DNA of 64,000 nucleotides from NCBI RefSeq assembly GCF_036588685.1, contig NC_086386.1, positions 78,056,682-78,120,681 of the forward strand, in the 5' to 3' direction. The DNA comes from Mytilus trossulus. Lineage: Eukaryota; Mollusca; Bivalvia; Mytilida; Mytilidae. The notes beneath the pieces were generated by a model that did not search any database, was not told where the DNA came from, and was given only the letters and a program-made list of their open reading frames with translations. Both the position numbers and the translations under genes were made by a program. Shown in pieces: positions 22,906 to 32,389 of this stretch (the first letter of the stretch is position 1; every line of letters begins with the position of its first letter).

Positions 22906-24712
22906 ATAAATGAACAGATACACTTGTTGTTTCCTCCATGAACTCATTTTTGTACTTGAAAATTTCATCTCCATCAAACGATGTACACACTACTTCAGAA
23001 TTGTCCGAGGTGTATAGCAGATGATTATTCTTAGAATCAATTTCAAGTCCGTTGAGGTTACGACAACTTGTGTTAGTTTCAAAACACTTCTTAAATGGTT
23101 GTACATTTTTAAGGCTTGTTTTTTGGACAGTTTCTTCAACTATTACATATAATGTTCCCTCAGATATACATATGCCTCCATTTCTTTGATTGTTATCTTC
23201 AATGTTCATTTCAGAGTGAAATGCATTGAAAAATTTGAAACGATACATGTTTGATCCGTAGCAAGAAAGAAACAGGGACTCGCTTTCGAAATCGAATGCA
23301 AGTCTTTTAACTAATGTCGGCAAAATATATTCGTCAACAATTCGTTTATCCAAAATATTTATAGCCTGTATTTTTCCAACAAACCCTTCCACTATTCCAC
23401 CAGCGACAATTACTTCATCTGACACAAAAACGCCTCCATATACATCAAAACCTTTTAAAGCTATAGTCTTAATGTGTTTTAACAAAATACAGTCAAAACT
23501 GCTTAGAGGATCTGTTTTGGAAAGAACAGAACTTCCTGATGGAAATAACTGTTTGACAAACGCGTTATGGTCGACTAGAATTGTTTTTATTGATTCGAGC
23601 TCAAAAAGACCATCGATATTTTCAACTTGATCTAGTTTTGCACTTTTAACTAATCTAGCTTCAGAAATCGAACTTGTATTTAAAACTGAACTTGCTCCCG
23701 TCAAAACAGACTTTATTTCGATTTTTGATTTTTCAAAATGGATAAACATTTGGTTTAATGTGCCATGCTCCTTGACCTTTTTTGTTGTACACTCTAACTT
23801 ATCAAAATATTTTGAAAGTTTTTCAAATGTTTTCAGTTTGTTCTCGAATGCGTCTTCCGATTCCTCACGAGACATGTTCAGTCCCTTTATAAACAAAGCT
23901 AGCAAACTGTCTAGTTTATCTTTTAATGTTGAAATAATTTGGTTGGCCTCTGCTTCAATTTCGGTAAAAGAAATGTCAAGTTTTTCTTTTTCACCATTCT
24001 TTTCTTTCATTACCTTTTCAACTTTCACTTTTATGGCATTTACTTCAGACAAGAGCATGCTCATTTTGACATTTTTCAGGTTTTGCATTTCTTCAATAGC
24101 TTGCACGTGTTCGCATTTTCTATGATGTAAAGTAAGGCAAAGAAGACAACAAAGTTCTTGATGTTCAAAACAGAAAGCTTCCAAAACTTTTGAAGTGTGA
24201 ACTGGACACGAATCGGATATCATACTGAGATTTGGCTCGTCTACACCGGAAGAGGCAGTGTCCATTTCTTCAATCTTCACAATTTTGTGGTGAGCAGAAA
24301 GCTTCATAATGCCGTGGAATTGCAAGCATTCCTCACACAACGCTTCCATGCAATCTCGACACCATTGTGTTGCCTCGGAAATTTTGTCTCGCCTTTTACA
24401 GAGATGACAATTCCGTTTGACACGCTTTGAGTTATCCATTAATGACGAAATTTTAAAATTATGAGGGAGTGATGCTGCCCATTGTGATGCTTCGTCTCCT
24501 GGGTTGTTGGGTGTAACAACTGTCCTACAAATAGGACAGCGGTAGTTGGAAAGTTTTTGTTCTGCGCGTTGTTCAGTCGATAAAATAAATTCACCAATGC
24601 ATGTTTCACAAAAGGTATGTAAACATGGTAAACTTTTCGGTGACTTTAGTGTTTCTAAACAAATAGGACACATGAAAACATCATGTACATGGATCTGCCC
24701 TACCGTAGCCAT
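22877..24712 (-). CDS. TRIM-like RING/B-box protein, locus 1 (C-terminally frameshifted)
   Basis: A single open frame of 611 codons from ATG at 24712 (MATVGQIHVHDVFMCPICLE). In order it carries a RING finger (C15, C18, C30, H32, C35, C38, C59, C62), a first B-box (CHLC at about 102-105, CRDCMEALCEECL), a second B-box (CPVH at about 170, CFEHQELCCLLCLTLHHRKC) and a charged coiled coil (about 205-330). A C-terminal region has propeller-like strands (RLAFDFESESLFLSCYG; GLEIDSKNNHLLYTSDNSEV). TRIM proteins of this layout are usually E3 ubiquitin ligases; substrate unknown. Compared with the 668-aa paralogue it loses about 57 residues through a frameshift near 22905 and gains an ectopic tail (YLYAMKLD). 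RING and B-boxes are intact, so it could still encode a ligase with a damaged propeller. There is no intron in the coding region. Confidence 0.85.
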   Translation of the reverse strand: MATVGQIHVHDVFMCPICLETLKSPKSLPCLHTFCETCIGEFILSTEQRAEQKLSNYRCPICRTVVTPNNPGDEASQWAASLPHNFKISSLMDNSKRVKRNCHLCKRRDKISEATQWCRDCMEALCEECLQFHGIMKLSAHHKIVKIEEMDTASSGVDEPNLSMISDSCPVHTSKVLEAFCFEHQELCCLLCLTLHHRKCEHVQAIEEMQNLKNVKMSMLLSEVNAIKVKVEKVMKEKNGEKEKLDISFTEIEAEANQIISTLKDKLDSLLALFIKGLNMSREESEDAFENKLKTFEKLSKYFDKLECTTKKVKEHGTLNQMFIHFEKSKIEIKSVLTGASSVLNTSSISEARLVKSAKLDQVENIDGLFELESIKTILVDHNAFVKQLFPSGSSVLSKTDPLSSFDCILLKHIKTIALKGFDVYGGVFVSDEVIVAGGIVEGFVGKIQAINILDKRIVDEYILPTLVKRLAFDFESESLFLSCYGSNMYRFKFFNAFHSEMNIEDNNQRNGGICISEGTLYVIVEETVQKTSLKNVQPFKKCFETNTSCRNLNGLEIDSKNNHLLYTSDNSEVVCTSFDGDEIFKYKNEFMEETTSVSVHLSYLYAMKLD

Positions 24713-24753
24713 TTCACAGGTAATTTACTTCCTAAATTTCATTAATTGTCTCC

Positions 24754-24763
24754 TTTATATAAA
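24754..24763 (-). promoter_or_regulatory. TATA box of TRIM locus 1
   Basis: TTTATATAAA, a self-complementary TATA-type element, starts 42 bp upstream of the ATG. The same element sits 43 bp upstream of the ATG in locus 2 (32367-32376) and a one-base variant (TTTAGATAAA) at locus 3 near 42764. The conserved context is GTGT on one side and GGAGACAATTAATGAAAT on the other. A start about 30 bp downstream would leave a very short 5' leader. This is inferred from position and conservation only. Confidence 0.5.
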
Positions 24764-25019
24764 CAAGTGTGGACACAGATCAGTGCGGATAGTAATAGTG
24801 TTCGATTTGTTGTTTCAAGTAATAACTTTTCTAAAAAGCTAGCCGTCTTATAGCTGATGTAATATGAAAATGGTTTTCCATGCAGAATAAAATTGTATAG
24901 TTGATAGCTAAAATGCAAACAGCAAATATCAATTTTTAGATTTTCCTGTTTCTGTTTTCTTGTAGGGAATCACTTGCTTCTGATTTCTTTCCAATATAGA
25001 TAATAACATGCTTAATATA

Positions 25020-25260
25020 ACATCAAGTGCAAATATAAAAGAAGATGTGGCATGAGTGCCAATGTGACAACTCTCCACAACAGACCAAAACGACACAGAC
25101 AATAATAATTATAGGTCAATGTAATGCCTTCAACAATAAGCAAAGCCAATACCGCATATAGTCAGCTATTAAAGGGCCTGAAATGACAAATGTAAAACGA
25201 TCAATACAGGAAAAGTAAAAGCATAAGAACAAGGTACGGTAAGTATCAGAGAAGTTTACA
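25020..25260 (+). repeat. dispersed repeat (GAGTGCCAATGTGACAACTC family)
   Basis: Contains GATGTGGCATGAGTGCCAAT, CTCCACAACAGACCAAAACG, GCCTTCAACAATAAGCAAAG and TAAAGGGCCTGAAATGACAA. Copies occur at about 35570-35760 (part of the same segmental duplication), at about 42990-43110 and, partially, at 19480-19660. It is non-coding. Confidence 0.7.
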
Positions 25261-25309
25261 TCTACGAAATAGGTCTTTTGTATATAATTATTACCTCCTT
25301 CAGATTGAT

Positions 25310-25655
25310 GATAGCGGATTATCGATATATTCCAAATGTTGTAACTACAATCCCATCTAATGTGACCTTCTGATTTAGGCTTATTACATAATTTGTACTA
25401 ACATAAACACCACGACGGATGTCACATGTAGAGCTGATTTTGCCTACCCTTACGGAGCATTTCAGATCACCACCAGTTTTTTGTTTTGTTCGTGTCGCTC
25501 AGTTTTTTTTTATGTTGTGTTTTGTGTACTATTGTTTGTCTGGTTTTTTTCTTCTTATTTCAGCGATGGCGTTGCTAGTGTATGTTCGACCTATGAGTTT
25601 GAAAGTCCCTTTGGCATATTTCGCCTCTCTTTCTCGAATCAATGAATGTGTTTGT
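25310..25655 (+). repeat. 3' tail of reverse-transcriptase element
   Basis: From AATGTTGTAACTACAATCCC through ATGTAGAGCTGATTTTGCC to GTCCCTTTGGCATATTTCGCC it matches, in order, the tail next to the RT fragment at 55 kb. It has no RT coding sequence. At 25820-26050 is an inverted copy of the repeat at 14730-14900. 26060-26950 holds nothing I can support. Confidence 0.65.
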
Positions 25656-27251
25656 AGATAGATGGTTTTGTGTTTTGTTAAGTTCTTCCTTTTAAAATTG
25701 TAACACGATGATGACTGTTGTACACATATTTTGACTATATTATTTATTATGTCTGTTTAGTTCACGCATCATTGTACATATAACGGAATTTAATGAGACT
25801 GTCAACAAAGTGAGAGGTTAAGCGCCATAAATCCAGGTTTAATATACATTTGAAAATGCCTGTACCAATTCAGGAATATGACAGTTCTTGTCCATTCGTT
25901 TTTTATGTGTTTTGTCATTTGATTTTGCCATGTGATTATGGACTTTCCGATTGGATTTTCCTCTGAGTTCAGTATTTTTGTGATTTTACTTTTTGTAGAT
26001 TGAAAAATGAAAAGCAATGTGTTTTCCTCAGTTTTCGTATATTCAAATGTCTTTCATTTTGTACTAATAAACTCCTTTTTTCTGTTGTCAAACGTGCTAT
26101 CAATATTTTAAAAATATAGGAAGACGGGTTCATATATTAAATTGAAAGGCATTTTATAATGGTCTCATTAGAATTTGAAGAAAGACATTAATGCGTCATT
26201 TCTTTCTTTATAGAGAATGTTCTTAGATCGAACAAAACGACTTTAACTGGGTGCCAAAATATAAAGAATAAAGAGAATAATCGGCGAAGATGAAGGTAAT
26301 CCTGTAATTGATAGCACTTAAACGGCTTCAGTTAACATTAGTCACACTTGGATCCTAATGAAAATTGTGATTGAGATGTGGGTTTGACGTCTATGTGACA
26401 GCACCTCAACGACACAAATAACTCAAAGAGTTATAATCCCTATTATCTGCGTGCATTTCTTTTTCATACGGAATTTGGTGAGACTAGAGTCGTCTTTTAA
26501 TGGTTTTGCAAATGAGACAATATTTGATTATCTTGTTTAGTAAAGCAATTTTGATGTTTTTGTGTAAATATCCCATTTCAACGAGTGTATATTAGATAGT
26601 GAGAGTTCAAGTTAAACCGATGAAAAGTCTCAATCTTTTTCGGCTCTACACATTTCGATAAGAGTTAATTTTTGAAACAATATTTCAATTTAACATGTTA
26701 AAAAAAATGTATTTATGGAAGATTAGACAAGATTCACATATATTCACTATTTTATAATGCATCGATCATCATTAGATATGCACTATCGGACAACAGAAGT
26801 AACAGGAACTGCTGAACCTTCCGGTGCCCTGAGTACATTAGGATTCATATAGCTCAATCTGAAGTTTTTTTTGTAATGTTTTGTGGAGTGGGTTTTTTTT
26901 TTTTGGCAGTCCTTTTTTTGCAATTGTTGTCCGTATTTCTTCGATTGATAGTTTCTGATTGACCCCAACTTTGTAGCTAACATAACCCAGCCAAATAAAA
27001 CCGTCAATGTATTAAACATTGCGAAAACGTTGAGTATCTGAAAATAATTAGATGTATGTTTCATTATAATACGTTATTCTGATTGGCTAACTGCACACCA
27101 CGTGTTAATCCTTAAGCAATTGCATTACACAATAAAACTTATCATTCATGATAACACGAGGTCCGTCAATAAAGTGCACAGGTTAATTAAATAAAAACTT
27201 CATAAAAATCGTGTTTTCATGATCCTAGCTAAAAAATGTAATCATAAATAT

Positions 27252-27395
27252 TGAATGCTTCTTTTGTAACATCATAGGGTTGTAAAAGCGTTGACCGTGC
27301 GCACATTTTTAGAATGAAGCGCTTCCGCGCTTCATACAAAATGTACTTCGGTCAACGCTTTTACACCCCAATGAAGTTACAAAAAGAAGCATTCA
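27252..27395. repeat. long hairpin (MITE-like)
   Basis: The left arm TGAATGCTTCTTTTGTAACA, then GTTGTAAAAGCGTTGACC, pairs with the right arm GGTCAACGCTTTTACACCCC, then GTTACAAAAAGAAGCATTCA. The inner part (GAATGAAGCGC/GCGCTTCAT) closes the stem around 27322-27330. It is absent from duplication copy A, so it inserted after the duplication or was lost from A. Confidence 0.8.
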
Positions 27396-27839
27396 ACTCT
27401 TAACAAAATGTTGATATAAAGACCTTCATAGTATAATGGAACATTTACTTCTTTTTTTAAACTATATCTCATTTCCTAAATCGAACAATAATTGTGTCAT
27501 ATTTCAGGCCGATGCCGGAAAATTGAACCCATACACAACAAGATATATTTCTCGTCATATTGCAAGGACACCTGTCTAAAGATGAAGACTGTATGTTGAG
27601 AGTTAAATTTATATTTGTTGTGTGTTGCTTTCTCACTGACGTATAACCCACACCAACCTTTTAAACTATTTTTTAAAATTTAACAAATGTTTGCGATGTT
27701 TTTAAAAGTACCTATTGTGAAATTTTATGATTGTTTTAACAATTTGCTAGCCGACGCAGTATGTGCAGATGACCATGCATCACTAATTATTACACTGAAT
27801 TACATTTTGTTTTAAAAATACATGAGTCATCAGTATCTT

Positions 27840-28080
27840 ACTAACTACTAATTAAACTGTTTACTGGGTTTGTAATTGCATGGTCAAAACGGCGGACGCC
27901 ACATGTGGAGCAGGATCTGCTTACCCTTCCGGAGCACTTGAGTTCATCCCCAGTTTTTGGTTGGGTTGGGGTTACTTAGTCTTTAGTTTTCTATGATTTC
28001 TTTTTTAGCTAAGGCGTTGTCAGTTTATTTTCGATCTATTAGTTTGACTGTCCCTCTGCTATCTTTGTACTTTTTTTTTC
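27840..28080 (+). repeat. 3' tail of reverse-transcriptase element
   Basis: ACATGTGGAGCAGGATCTGC, TTACCCTTCCGGAGCACTTG, AAGGCGTTGTCAGTTTATTT and TTGACTGTCCCTCTGCTATC place it in the family described at 55142-55786. It is 5' truncated to the tail only and is not present in duplication copy A. Confidence 0.7.
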
Positions 28081-28605
28081 TATAATACAACTATTAAAAT
28101 GAAAAAGAAGAATATTTTCTATCCAAATATAATGTTTGAAAAAACTTATTTCGTAGCATTTCATTTTTGTCACACGACAACATTTTCAAAACACAAGAGA
28201 CAAATTTGCTGATCTAAATTATATCGTTAGCTAAACAACCCATTCAGTTGTAAAAAGTTATATGAAAGTTAAGTCACATCCGTCATGTCTAGCTCTATTA
28301 GTGAATATGTTGTGTATGTTACTGTCTTCATTTGTTTTTGTCTGCTCATATAATTAAATTGGTATCGAAATCAAAATATTCGGTTATCAATAAAGTTTAT
28401 GCAAAGCTTATGGAACAGGTGAAGACATTTATCCACTGTTAAAGACCGTTAAGTGGTTTTTTGTATCTGTCTTTTCTTATACTTTTATTGACGACGTGCT
28501 GTCCCGTTGTCTATTACTAGTAATTAACAATACATTTATTCCGGTGCGACATTTGTTCAATCGGAACTGTTATTTCATAGGAATTAAAATTCATATCACA
28601 AAAAA

Positions 28606-29848
28606 ACTAGAGGCTCTCAAGAGCCTGTGTCGCTCACCTGTATTTACTGATGTCGGCCATCTTTGCTGGTAGGCGGGGTCATTAGACACTTTTTTTTTTA
28701 AAAGAAACCCTATAGTAATGATTGTGGCCAAGTTTGGTTAAATTTAGCCCATAGTTTCAGAAAAGAAGATTTTTGTACAAGTTACAAAAAATGACGAAAA
28801 GTTGTTTAATATTGACTATAAAGGGCAATAACTCCTTTAGGGGTCCTCTGACAATTTTGGTCATGTTGACTCATTTGTATATCTTACTTTACTGAACATT
28901 ATTGCTGTTTACAGTTTATCTTTATTTATAATAATATTCAAGATAATAACCAGAAACTGCAAAATTTCATTAAAATTACCAATTTTAGGGCAGCAACCCA
29001 TGCATAAACTGGTTGTCGGATTCATCTGAAAATTTGTGAGATGATATATCCTATTCTAATGAATATTTATATCCTGACAGATTTGCCCTAAATGCCTTAG
29101 TTTCAAAGATATGAAGCAAAACTGCATTTTACCCCTATGTTCTAATTTAGCCATGTCGGCCATTTTGTTTGGTAGGCGGGGTCATTGGACACATTTTTAA
29201 AACTATATACCACATTGATGATTGTAACCAAGTTTGGTTAAATTTGGCCCAGTAATTTCAGTGGAGAAGATTTTTGTACAAGTTGCAAAAAATGACGAAA
29301 AGTTGTTAAAAAATGACTATAAAGGGCAATAACTCCTTAAGGGTTTGACTGACAATTTTGGTCATGTTGAGTTATTTGTAGATCTTACTTTGTTGAACAT
29401 TATTGCCGTTTACAAATAACCCCTATCCATAAGAGTATTCAAGATAATAACCAAAAACTGCAAAATTTCCTTAAATTACCAATTCAGGAGCAGCAACCAA
29501 ACAAGAGGTTGTATGATTCGTCTGAAAATTTCAGGGCAGATAGATATAGACCTGATCAAATATTTTACATCATGTCAGATTTGCTCTAAATGCTTTGGTT
29601 TCAAAGATATAAGCCAAAATATACATTTTATCCCTATGTTCTATTTTTAGCCATGGCGGCCATCTTGGTTAGTTGACCGGGTCACAGGACACACGTTTTA
29701 CACTATATACCCCAAGGATGATTGTGGCCAAGTTTTGTTAAATTTGGCCCAGAAGTTTTAGAGGAGAAGATTTTGTAAAAGTTTACGGACGACGGACGCC
29801 AAGTGATGAGAAAAGCTCACTTTCACCTTTCAGGATAGGTGGGCTAAT
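28606..29848 (+). mobile_element. large non-coding repeat with AGAGGCTCT ends
   Basis: It starts CTAGAGGCTCTCAAGAGCCT then GTGTCGCTCACCT, and ends CGGACGCCAAGTGATGAGAA then GCTCAC and a degenerate AGGTGGGCTAA. CTCACCT and AGGTGAG-like words give weak terminal inversion. Inside is a roughly 500-bp unit repeated 2.3 times (starts GCGGCCAT-like at about 28652, 29152 and 29650; shared words GACTATAAAGGGCAATAACT and AATTTTGGTCATGTTGA). It has no coding capacity. Comparison with duplication copy A near 21.68 kb shows it as an insertion. A second copy is at 38422-40205. Confidence 0.7.
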
Positions 29849-30318
29849 AAAAACGACGATTTCATAATGTATCAAATTATGAAAGTGAATACTTATTCTA
29901 ATATATGTAATATTTCGTATATTTATCATGTTTATGAAGAAATCACTCATTGTTGAATACCGTATTACGTTATGTTTTGCTTTAAAGTAGCTGTTTGACA
30001 TACACACATCTCTGTTTACCTATATCGACATATAGAAATAAAATAAATCAAGATCAATCCAGATTAAAACATCAACTAATTATTTAAAATACAAAATTTC
30101 TTCATAATTATATTGTTACGAAACGTGCTTTCTTTTCTGGTTACATTTCTGACCTTTCTGAAATGTTTTTTATAACTTAAATGGAAATGTTTGTATTTCT
30201 AAATACTTTGCCTACTTGATAGAAATGTCTTACTAGCTCCAAAAGTGCCCAACAAAAAGTCAGCTTATGCATCAGCAGCCTGTTCCGCGGATTCATACCT
30301 GACCTAACGTTATGACTG

Positions 30319-32324
30319 CTATCCACTTCCAGCACGTACGTCATAAAGTTCTATATGACCGGGTCCAACAACAGCCAAACGTGTACAGGACTTGTCAAGG
30401 CAAAGATCACGAACAGTTTTCAATTTGTCACAGCTATTCAAAACGGTTCGTCTTCGTTCCCCGTCTTCTGATATTAGATGCACCTGTCCAGATTCATCTC
30501 CTATAAGTATAATTCCTGTTAAATGAACACATAAACTAGTAGTTTTCTTCATATACTCGTCTTTGTACTTGAATATTTCGCTACCGTCAAACGATGTACA
30601 CACTACTTCATAATTTTCTGATGTGTACAGAAGACGATTGTTCTTGGAATCAATTTCAAGTCCGTTGAGGTGATAACAATCTGTATTAGTTTGAAAACAC
30701 ATCTCTAATGGCTGTTGTAGATTTTCTAAGCTTATTTTCTTTACAGTTTTATTGACGATGACATATAAAACTCCATCAGATATGCAAATACCTCCATTTC
30801 TATGATTGTTATCTTTAATTTTCATTTCAGAATTAAATGCATCGACAAATTTTAAACGACTCAACTTTGATCCGTAGCATGATACAAACAGGGATTCGGA
30901 TTCGAAATCAAATGCTAGTCGTTTAACAACTGTTGAAAAAGTATGTTCGTCAACAATTCTTTCGTTCAAGATATTAATAGCCTTTAATTTCCCAATTGAT
31001 TCTTCACATTTGCTGCCTACGACAATTACTTCATCTGACGCAAAAACGCCTCCAAATATATTGAAACCATCTAAATCAATTGTTTTATTATGTTTAATAA
31101 TAACATTTTCAAAACAAATTGCAGGAGAAGTTTTCGAAAGAACAGAACTATCTGTTGGAAATAATTGTTTTATATATGCGCTCATTTCGACTGGAATTGT
31201 TTTAATGGAGCTTAGCTCAATAAGACCATCAATATTTTCAACTTCACCTAGTTTAGCATTTTTAACTAATCTAGCTTCAGATATAGAACTTGTATTCATA
31301 ACTGAACTTGCTTCTGTCAACACTGACTTTAATTCGGCTTTTGATTTTTCAAAATGAATAAACATTTGGTTTAATGTGCCATGTTCCTCAACAGTTTTTG
31401 TTGTACAATGTAACTTTTCAAAATAATTTGAAAGTTTTTCAAAGGTTTTCACTTTGTTCTGGAAAGCATTTTCTGATTCCTCACGAGTTATGCCCAATTT
31501 CTTAATAAATGCAGCCAACAGGCTGTCTAGCTGATCTTTGAGTGATAAAATAAATTGGTTAGCTTCTGCTTCAATTTCTGTAAAAGAAGTGTCATTTTTT
31601 TCTTTTTCATCATTCTTTTCTTTCATTACCTTTTCAACTTTCGCTTTAATATCGTTTACTTCAGACAAGAGCACGCTTATTTTGTCATTTTTAAGGTTTT
31701 GCATTTCTTCAATAGCTTGCACGTGTTCGCATTTTCTATGATGTAAAGTTATGCAAAGAATACAACAAAGTTGTTGATGGTCAAAACAGAAAGCTTCCAA
31801 AACTTTCGACGTGTGGACTGGGCATGAATCGGATATCATACTTAAATCAGGCTCCTCTACGATTGATGGGAAATTCATTTCATCAATTCGAACAACTCTA
31901 TGATCAACAAACAGTTTCATAAAACCGTGAAGCTGCAAGCATTCCTCACACAACGCTTCCATGCAATCTCGACACCATTGTGTTGCCTCGGAAATTTTGT
32001 CTCGCCTTTGACAGAGATGACATTCCTGTTTGGCGCTCTTTGAGTTATCCATTAATGACGAAATTGTAAAATTATGTGGGAGTAATGCTGCCCATTGCGA
32101 TGATTCGTCTTCTGGGTTGTTGGGTATAACAACTTTCCTACATACAGGACAGGGGTAGTTGGAAAGTTTTTGTTCTGCGCGTTGTTCAGTGGATAAAATG
32201 AACTCACCAATGCATGTTTCACAAAAGGTATGTAAACATGGTAAACTTTCGGCGACTTTAGTGTTTCTAAACAAATAGGACACGTGAAAACATCATGTTC
32301 ATTGATCTGCCCTACCGTAGCCAT
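30319..32324 (-). pseudogene. TRIM-like protein, locus 2 (RING frameshift)
   Basis: From the ATG at 32324 the frame starts MATVGQINEHDVFTCPICLE and is lost after about residue 26. The rest, from SLPCLHTFCETC to the stop at 30319 (ending IELYDVRAGSG), stays open in another frame. Against the paralogues the cause is one missing T in the run read as AAACTTTCGG on the + strand (about 32246-32250; AAACTTTTCGG in loci 1 and 3). The first RING cysteines (C15, C18) are thus split from the other six ligands. B-boxes, coiled coil and propeller-like C-terminus (GLEIDSKNNRLLYTSENYEV, HLISEDGERRRTVLNSC) are intact. Either it is a young pseudogene, or a RING-less product starts internally. A base-call error in a homopolymer cannot be excluded. 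Confidence 0.85.
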
Positions 32325-32366
32325 TTCACAGGTAATTTACTTCCTTAATTTCATTAATTGTCTCCC

Positions 32367-32376
32367 TTTATATAAA
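32367..32376 (-). promoter_or_regulatory. TATA box of TRIM locus 2
   Basis: TTTATATAAA at the same distance from the ATG as in locus 1. Only about 15 bp further upstream the homology to locus 1 breaks off because of the insertion that starts near 32390. The core element survives but its upstream flank has been moved about 2.9 kb away. Confidence 0.5.
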
Positions 32377-32389
32377 CAAGTGTTAAAAT

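Larger units (their letters stand above)
20930..25260. repeat. segmental duplication, copy A
   Basis: Order and content match copy B at about 26950-35800. Matches include ATTGCGAAAAC (20.99/27.02 kb), TTGCTGATCTAAATTATATC (21.28/28.21 kb), AAAGCTTATGGAACAGGTGA (21.46/28.40 kb), TAAATAAAATAAATCAAGAT (21.85/30.03 kb), TTTGTATTTCTAAATACT (22.58/30.19 kb), the TRIM gene, then TTTTCTAAAAAGCTAGCC (24.83/35.35 kb) and the GTGACAACTCTCCACAACAG repeat (25.06/35.59 kb). Copy A is compact (4.3 kb) and nearer the ancestral arrangement. Confidence 0.85.

Noticed and set aside
26783-27064. 93-codon - strand ORF with a hydrophobic segment (VFAMFNTLTVLFGWVMLAT)
   Set aside because: The homologous stretch of the segmental duplication near 20.93-21.01 kb has stops in the same frame, so the ORF is not conserved.
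31010-31357. 115-codon + strand ORF, and a 121-codon one at 23760-24125
   Set aside because: Antisense shadows of the TRIM coding sequence; same shadow pattern in the paralogues.
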